From the NCBI GenBank assembly GCA_900553905.1, contig USFL01000039.1, forward strand, positions 1-9,317: DNA of 9,317 nucleotides, read 5' to 3'. Position 1 is the stretch's first letter, and each line of letters begins with the position of its first letter. Both the position numbers and the translations under genes were made by a program. The notes beneath the pieces are model-generated. The model saw only the letters and a program-made list of their open reading frames with translations, was not told the origin of the DNA and searched no databases. This stretch comes from an uncultured Eubacteriales bacterium. GTDB lineage: Bacteria; Bacillota; Clostridia; Christensenellales; Aristaeellaceae. Positions 5,869 through 9,317 of the stretch are shown one piece after another.

Positions 5869-6320
5869 GGAATCAATCCTTTCCAGTCCAGTTCCCGAAA
5901 TCCCCCTACGGGGGTAAAGCAAAGCGCCCGGTCCGTGTCGCCCAGGGCGGTGATCTCCACCTCCAGACGGCAGGCCGGGACGGCCTCCGGCGCGCGGCAG
6001 GGCCATTCCACCACCGCCACGCCGCCGTTTTGCAGGTACTCGTCCATGGCCAGCTCGTAGAGCTCCTCCGCGCTTTCCAGACGGTACCAGTCAAAATGAT
6101 ACAGGGGCAGCCGCCCCTCCTCATGCACCTGCAAAATGGTAAAGGTGGGGCTGGTCACGTAGCCCGTAACCCCCAGCCCACGCGCGATGCCGCGCGTGAG
6201 CTCGCTCTTGCCCACACCCATATCGCCCAAAAGCAGCACAACGTCGTTGGCCCGCAGCTGACGGGCCAACGACGCGCCGATGCGCCGGGTTTCCCCGGCG
6301 CTGTGGCTTTGCAGGATCAA
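5865..6320 (-). CDS. tsaE: tRNA t6A37 biosynthesis ATPase TsaE
   Basis: 151-residue P-loop ATPase of the YjeE/TsaE family, normal length. Walker A is GDMGVGKSE (residues 32-40), followed by TRGIARGLG and TSPTFTIL (56-63). HFDWYRL (75-81) and VVEWP (103-107) are further family motifs. TsaE binds the TsaB-TsaD dimer and hydrolyses ATP to reset the t6A synthase after each cycle. The start is a TTG at 6318-6320. I chose it because the MILQSHSAGET start fits the family and the TTGA overlaps the ribU stop by 4 nt, matching the two ATGA junctions downstream. The usual second Thr after Lys-Ser in Walker A is Glu here, as seen in some TsaE proteins. Confidence 0.95.
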   Translation of the reverse strand: MILQSHSAGETRRIGASLARQLRANDVVLLLGDMGVGKSELTRGIARGLGVTGYVTSPTFTILQVHEEGRLPLYHFDWYRLESAEELYELAMDEYLQNGGVAVVEWPCRAPEAVPACRLEVEITALGDTDRALCFTPVGGFRELDWKGLIP

Positions 6321-6943
6321 TTCGCTTTCGCCTCCGTCTTGGCGCGCTTACGCCCATGCAGAATAGGCGAAAGCGGCTTGTACATCAGCCCCGTGAGGGC
6401 GCTGATGAGCACCCACTTGAGCAGGTTGAAAGGCGCGGTGATGAGCAGCACGAACTTGAGCGTGCTATCCACCGCGGGGATGATGGCCGTGCCCATGCCC
6501 ACGATGGCTTCCACCGGCATGCCGTAGGCCGTGCCGTAGAAGGGAATCATAATGTAAAGGTTGCTCAGAACCGCCACGATGGTCGCCACCACCGTGCCCA
6601 CGGCCATGCCGATGAGCGCGCCCCTGCGGCTTTTGTTGCGCTGGTAGATCAGGCCCGCGGGCAGCAGCATGGCAAAGCCCATCAGGAAATCCGCCAGCTC
6701 GCCCACGCCCTGGGAAGAGGAGTGCAGCAGGCCCAGCAGGCTCTTGACCAGCAGAATCAGCGTGCCCGGCACCGGGCCCATGGCGAAGGTGCCCAGCAGC
6801 ACCGGCAGGTGGCTCAGGTCCAGCTTGTAGAAGAGCACGACCGGGATCTCGATCATGAACAAGACCGCGGAGATGGCGGCGAGGATGGCCACAGTGGCCA
6901 GCTCGCGGGTGGTGAGGAAGGGTTTGCGCTTTGCGTTGGTCAT
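6317..6943 (-). CDS. ribU: Riboflavin ECF transporter, substrate-specific component RibU
   Basis: 208-residue S component with about six membrane helices. The block LATVAILAAISAVLFMIEIP, then VLFYKLDLSHLPVLLG, then GELADFLMGFAMLLPAGLIY is typical of RibU, including the conserved Leu-Asp-Ser/Leu-Pro loop and the GELADF helix. A basic cytosolic tail (HGRKRAKTEAKAN) closes it. RibU captures riboflavin outside the cell and needs a shared EcfA-EcfA'-EcfT energising module encoded elsewhere. The ATG at 6941-6943 is preceded by AAGGAGG (6952-6958 on the minus strand). A longer frame starting upstream at 7009 would run through the riboswitch leader and is rejected. The FMN riboswitch directly upstream gives independent support for the substrate. 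Confidence 0.95.
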   Translation of the reverse strand: MTNAKRKPFLTTRELATVAILAAISAVLFMIEIPVVLFYKLDLSHLPVLLGTFAMGPVPGTLILLVKSLLGLLHSSSQGVGELADFLMGFAMLLPAGLIYQRNKSRRGALIGMAVGTVVATIVAVLSNLYIMIPFYGTAYGMPVEAIVGMGTAIIPAVDSTLKFVLLITAPFNLLKWVLISALTGLMYKPLSPILHGRKRAKTEAKAN

Positions 6944-6951
6944 GGGGAATG

Positions 6952-6958
6952 CCTCCTT
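6952..6958 (-). promoter_or_regulatory. Ribosome binding site of ribU
   Basis: AAGGAGG on the minus strand, 8 nt before the ATG at 6943. It selects this start over upstream in-frame codons and lies 9 nt after the leader hairpin at 6968-7000. Confidence 0.85.
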
Positions 6959-6967
6959 GAAGTGAAA

Positions 6968-7000
6968 TTGCCCCCGATGGCTTTTTCGCATCAGGGGCAA
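6968..7000 (-). promoter_or_regulatory. Expression-platform hairpin of the FMN riboswitch
   Basis: On the minus strand, 7000-6989 (TTGCCCCTGATG) pairs with 6979-6968 (CATCGGGGGCAA) in a 12-bp stem with one G-U pair and a 9-nt loop (CGAAAAAGC). It sits between the aptamer and the ribosome binding site. Only TTTCACTT follows, so it is either an intrinsic terminator with a weak U-tract or a structure that affects access to the nearby ribosome binding site. Which mechanism operates cannot be told by eye. Confidence 0.65.
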
Positions 7001-7021
7001 CCGCACCAAAAGGCGGCAGGC

Positions 7022-7156
7022 TGCTCTTCTCGTATCCGGACTTTGGCCATAGGCCGTTCACCGTTGGTCCCGGAGTCGCACCGGGTCGGGGAGGCGCCAA
7101 GGCGCCTCCTTCGCGGACTGTACCGCCAGTAGGGAATTTCACCCTGCCCCGAAGAA
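7022..7156 (-). ncRNA. FMN riboswitch (RFN element)
   Basis: On the minus strand the conserved RFN elements appear in order: GGGGCAGGGTGAAATTCCC, then CTGGCGGTACAGTCCGCGA, then CCGGTGCGACTCCGGGACC, then AACGGTGAACGGCC, then AAAGTCCGGATACGAGAAGA. The outer P1 helix is formed by CTTCTTC at the 5' side and GAGAAGAG at the 3' side. The variable arm is a 9-bp perfect stem (7090-7098 with 7101-7109). The aptamer binds FMN and normally turns off riboflavin uptake or synthesis genes when FMN is plentiful. It lies within the ~233-nt leader of ribU. Confidence 0.97.
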
Positions 7157-7182
7157 GCCATCTATGTTGGGTTTACGGCTGC

Positions 7183-7211
7183 ATGATAGCACGCCGTGCC
7201 TCCCGTGTCAA
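7183..7211 (-). promoter_or_regulatory. Sigma-A promoter of the ribU operon
   Basis: On the minus strand TTGACA (7211-7206), a 17-bp spacer and TATCAT (7188-7183). Transcription should start near 7176, about 20 nt before the riboswitch. It is the only strong promoter seen upstream of ribU, tsaE, tsaB and rimI. Confidence 0.88.
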
Positions 7212-7222
7212 GAGGGCGCGGA

Positions 7223-7237
7223 AATTTGCTTCAAATT
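7223..7237. promoter_or_regulatory. 15-bp palindrome over the flavodiiron promoter -35
   Basis: AATTTG-CTT-CAAATT is a perfect inverted repeat with 6-bp arms. It lies between the two divergent promoters and covers the -35 region of the plus-strand one. It does not match the FNR, Rex or PerR consensus that I know. It is a candidate operator for an unidentified regulator. Confidence 0.45.
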
Positions 7238-7257
7238 CTCGCGTTTCGTGGTATAAT
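7230..7257 (+). promoter_or_regulatory. Sigma-A promoter of the flavodiiron protein gene
   Basis: TATAAT (7252-7257) preceded by TG at 7249-7250, giving an extended -10 (TGGTATAAT). The -35 is weak: TTCAAA at 7230-7235 with a 16-bp spacer. A weak -35 with a strong extended -10 suits activation or a regulator acting at the overlapping palindrome. Confidence 0.8.
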
Positions 7258-7263
7258 AAGCAT

Positions 7264-7283
7264 GCGCATTCCACAGGATGCGC
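7264..7283 (+). repeat. Hairpin at the 5' end of the flavodiiron mRNA
   Basis: GCGCAT(T)CC-ACA-GGATGCGC forms an 8-bp stem with one bulged T, placed right at the expected transcript start. It may protect the mRNA 5' end. Two copies of CCGGCCT follow at 7289-7295 and 7299-7305 before the ribosome binding site AAGGAGG at 7320-7326. Confidence 0.45.
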
Positions 7284-7333
7284 GCCACCCGGCCTCAACC
7301 GGCCTACACGCAAGCGTTTAAGGAGGATTTTCC

Positions 7334-8530
7334 ATGGAGTGCACCGCAAGGATCACCCCTGATCTCATCTGGGTGGGCGGCAACGACCGCCGCCTGAACC
7401 TGTTTGAAAACATCTTTCCCATTCCCCGCGGCATCAGCTACAACAGCTACCTGCTGCTGGATGACAAAACCGTCCTCGTGGACACGGTGGACAAGGCCGT
7501 CAGCGGCGTGTTCTTTGAGAACCTGACCGCCGCGCTGGGCGGACGGACGCTTAACTACATCGTGGTCAACCACATGGAACCGGACCATGCCGCCACTTTG
7601 GCCGAGGCCTGTGAGCGCTACCCCGGCGCGCAGGTGATGCTCACCGCCAAGGCCGCGCAGATGGCCGCGCAGTTCTTCGGCGACAGCCTGCGGGACCGCC
7701 TGCACGCCGTCGCCGAGAGCGGGGAGCTGGTCACTGGCCGCCACCGCCTGCGCTTTTTCATGGCGCCCATGGTCCATTGGCCCGAGGTCATGGTCACCTA
7801 TGACGAAACCGACCGCGTGCTCTTTTCTGCGGATGCCTTCGGCACGTTCGGTGCGGTGAGCGGCTTTCTCTTCGCCGATGAGGTGGACTTCGCGCGCGAC
7901 TGGCTGGACGACGCGCGGCGCTACTATACCAACATCGTCGGCAAGTACGGCGCGCCCGTGCAGGCGCTGCTCAAGAAGGCCTCCGCGCTGGACATCGCTT
8001 TCCTCTGCCCCCTGCACGGGCCGGTCTGGCGCAGGGACATCCCCTGGTTTGTGGAGAAATACCAGCGCTGGAGCGCCTATCAGCCCGAGGAGGACGGCGT
8101 GCTGGTCGCCTATGCTTCCATCTACGGGCACACTGAAAACGCCGCGGAGGTCTTTGCCATGGCCCTGCGCGACGCGGGCGTGAAGCATGTGGCGATGTAT
8201 GACGTATCCGTTACGCATCCCTCCTACATTCTCAGCGACGCGTTCCGCTTCGGAAAGCTGGCGCTGCTTTCGGCCACCTACAACCTCGGCGTGTTCCCCG
8301 CCATGGAAACGCTGCTTCTGGACCTGAAGGCGCACGCCCTGCAAAACCGCACCGTGGCGCTGGTGGAAAACGGCACCTGGGCCCCGGCGGCAGGCAAGCA
8401 GATGTGCGAGATCCTGGGCTCCATGAAAAACATGCGCGTGCTGGAGCCCTTGCCCACCATCCGCTCGGCGCTGGCGGCGGACACGCGCGAGGCGCTCACC
8501 GGCCTGGCCCGTCAGCTGGCGGAGGCATAA
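7334..8530 (+). CDS. Flavodiiron protein (class A; oxygen and/or NO reductase)
   Basis: 398 residues, the usual size of two-domain (class A) flavodiiron proteins such as Moorella FprA. The N-terminal metallo-beta-lactamase-like domain carries all diiron ligands: H80, E82, D84 and H85 in NHMEPDH, H148 in APMVHWP, D167 in SADAFG, and H228 in CPLHGP. The C-terminal flavodoxin domain starts at about 255 and has the FMN phosphate loop ASIYGHTEN (261-269). The enzyme reduces O2 to water, or NO to N2O, using electrons from rubredoxin or a flavoreductase, and protects anaerobes from these gases. The preferred substrate cannot be set from sequence. Ribosome binding site AAGGAGG lies 7 nt before the ATG. 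It is divergent from FMN-regulated ribU and 5 nt upstream of a SRAP gene on the same strand. Confidence 0.95.
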   Translation: MECTARITPDLIWVGGNDRRLNLFENIFPIPRGISYNSYLLLDDKTVLVDTVDKAVSGVFFENLTAALGGRTLNYIVVNHMEPDHAATLAEACERYPGAQVMLTAKAAQMAAQFFGDSLRDRLHAVAESGELVTGRHRLRFFMAPMVHWPEVMVTYDETDRVLFSADAFGTFGAVSGFLFADEVDFARDWLDDARRYYTNIVGKYGAPVQALLKKASALDIAFLCPLHGPVWRRDIPWFVEKYQRWSAYQPEEDGVLVAYASIYGHTENAAEVFAMALRDAGVKHVAMYDVSVTHPSYILSDAFRFGKLALLSATYNLGVFPAMETLLLDLKAHALQNRTVALVENGTWAPAAGKQMCEILGSMKNMRVLEPLPTIRSALAADTREALTGLARQLAEA

Positions 8531-8535
8531 GCGGC

Positions 8536-9183
8536 ATGTGCGGGCGCTACTTTCTGGACGATACGAAAGAAGCGAACGAGCGGCTGTTGAACCTGCTGCG
8601 CGGCCTTCTGGAAAGCGGCGATCCGCTGGCTTCGCAGGTGCATACGGGCGAGATCTTTCCCACGCAGCTGGCCCCCGTCATCGTGGCGGACGGGGGCGGC
8701 GTGGGCGTGCGCGCCATGCGCTGGGGCTTTCCGCGCGCTGGAGGCCGGGGCGTGGTCATCAACAGCCGTTCGGAAAAGGCCGATTTTACCCCCATGTTCC
8801 AGCGCGCGGTGCGGGAGCGCCGCTGCCTGGTGCCGGTTTCCGGCTTTTACGAATGGCGGCGCACTCCCTCCGGCGGAAAAACGAAGGAAAAATTCGCCTT
8901 TCAATCGCAGGGCGGGGTAGACAAGGGGCTGATGTACCTGGCGGGCGTGTATGGCGAATTTCTGGGCGGATTCCGCGCGGGCGGATTTGACGGCTTCGCC
9001 ATTCTCACGCGCGAGGCCGATGAGCAGATGCGCCCTTACCACGACCGCATGCCCGTGATTCTGGACGACGAATCCGTAAAAAAGCTGTGGCTGCTTTCGC
9101 CGCCGCAGATCCCCTATGCCGACCTGCGCCGGCACTTTGATCCACCGCGCCTGTATGTGCGTCCGGCCCCTGCGGAGCGGTAA
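8536..9183 (+). CDS. SRAP-family abasic-site processing protein (YedK/HMCES type)
   Basis: 215 residues. The protein starts MCGRYF; after removal of Met, Cys2 becomes the N-terminal nucleophile that forms a thiazolidine crosslink with abasic sites in single-stranded DNA. The other active-site residues are present: N76 and R78 in INSRSE, E106 in FYEW, and H169 in PYHDRMPVIL, matching N75, E105 and H160 of E. coli YedK. MRWGFP (61-66) is another family block. SRAP proteins shield abasic sites from strand breakage and are often linked to SOS genes, though no LexA box was seen. The ATG lies 5 nt after the flavodiiron stop, with GGAGG at 8521-8525 inside that gene, so the two are almost certainly co-transcribed. 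An earlier frame starting at 8404 would lack the essential Cys2 and is rejected. Confidence 0.95.
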   Translation: MCGRYFLDDTKEANERLLNLLRGLLESGDPLASQVHTGEIFPTQLAPVIVADGGGVGVRAMRWGFPRAGGRGVVINSRSEKADFTPMFQRAVRERRCLVPVSGFYEWRRTPSGGKTKEKFAFQSQGGVDKGLMYLAGVYGEFLGGFRAGGFDGFAILTREADEQMRPYHDRMPVILDDESVKKLWLLSPPQIPYADLRRHFDPPRLYVRPAPAER

Positions 9184-9187
9184 AGCA

Positions 9188-9272
9188 AAAGGGAAAAAAC
9201 GCCGGCATTCCCCCGCTTCCATCGGGCCATTTCGCACGATGTGCGCTTTTCATCAGGGCGAAAGGGAAAAAA
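9188..9272. repeat. Direct repeat pair flanking the post-SRAP gap
   Basis: The 12-mer AAAGGGAAAAAA occurs at 9188-9199 and again at 9261-9272. The second copy lies just upstream of the promoter at 9277 and could serve as an A-rich UP-like element. The function of the pair is unknown. Confidence 0.4.
9233..9250 (+). terminator. Weak candidate terminator after the SRAP gene
   Basis: CGCAC (9233-9237) pairs with GTGCG (9241-9245) over a GAT loop, followed by CTTTTC. The stem is only 5 bp, so termination here is doubtful, but no better hairpin is visible before the next promoter. Confidence 0.3.
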
Positions 9273-9276
9273 GCTG

Positions 9277-9305
9277 TTGACAAGCGCGGGGAAAAACATT
9301 ACAAT
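9277..9305 (+). promoter_or_regulatory. Consensus sigma-A promoter for a gene beyond the window
   Basis: TTGACA (9277-9282), a 17-bp spacer and TACAAT (9300-9305). The -35 is perfect and the A-rich tract upstream may add strength. Transcription would start near 9312, so the gene it drives lies to the right of the window. Confidence 0.88.
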
Positions 9306-9317
9306 AACCTATGTCTG

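Noticed and set aside
5869..6006. N-terminal extension of the tsaB frame
   Set aside because: The added sequence is the shadow of tsaE. MNLLAVDTSG at 5868 is the conserved TsaB start.
5083..6060. 325-aa open frame on the plus strand opposite tsaB/rimI
   Set aside because: It spans two well-identified minus-strand genes and shows only His/Arg/Gln-rich shadow sequence.
6944..7009. N-terminal extension of ribU to an upstream start at 7009
   Set aside because: It would translate the expression-platform hairpin and has no ribosome binding site. The ATG at 6943 has AAGGAGG at good distance and matches RibU length.
7304..8344. 346-aa open frame on the minus strand opposite the flavodiiron gene
   Set aside because: Antisense shadow: the plus-strand frame carries all the diiron ligands and an FMN loop, while this one has no motif and shadow-type composition.
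8404..8535. Earlier start for the SRAP gene at 8404
   Set aside because: It would overlap the flavodiiron gene by 127 nt and bury Cys2, which must become the N-terminal residue for activity.

Overview
The window looks like ordinary chromosome from a high-GC member of the Clostridia (Firmicutes). The evidence is strong AAGGAGG-type ribosome binding sites, sigma-A promoters with 17-bp spacers, a Firmicutes-type RibU under an FMN riboswitch, an oxygen-reducing flavodiiron protein typical of anaerobes, an ECF sigma/anti-sigma pair of clostridial type, and a small XRE regulator. No tRNA, rRNA, CRISPR array, transposase or phage gene is visible. The species cannot be named from this sequence.

Layout. 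(1) 1-1704, plus strand: the 3' part of a TPM-domain membrane protein, then azlC and azlD, which abut exactly and encode a branched-chain amino acid exporter. (2) 1725-2199: rpsT (ribosomal protein S20) with its own extended -10 promoter, a TTG start and two tandem terminators. (3) 2179-2780: a small XRE repressor (minus) divergent from an unrecognised 77-aa protein (plus). A cluster of GATAGTA/TACTAT half-sites covers the plus-strand promoter between them. A perfect 14-bp stem terminator ends the unit. (4) 2808-4518, minus: an ECF sigma factor and its membrane-bound anti-sigma partner, overlapping by 14 nt. (5) 4612-7211, minus: one tightly packed operon read as promoter, FMN riboswitch, ribU, tsaE, tsaB, rimI, terminator. 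All three gene junctions are 4-nt stop/start overlaps. (6) 7221-9183, plus: a divergent promoter with a 15-bp palindrome over its -35, then a flavodiiron protein gene and a SRAP (YedK/HMCES-type) abasic-site repair gene. (7) 9277-9305: a consensus promoter for a gene beyond the window.

How the genes fit together. The most interesting arrangement is in regions 5 and 6. An FMN-sensing leader controls a riboflavin transporter whose stop codon overlaps the start of tsaE, so genes for an essential tRNA modification (t6A) appear to lie downstream of a vitamin-responsive switch. Back to back with it is a flavodiiron protein that needs FMN, followed 5 nt later by a DNA-protein-crosslink repair gene. 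This suggests oxygen/NO detoxification paired with abasic-site protection. The XRE/77-aa pair is the most likely place for an undescribed small system, but only its regulatory layout is supported here.
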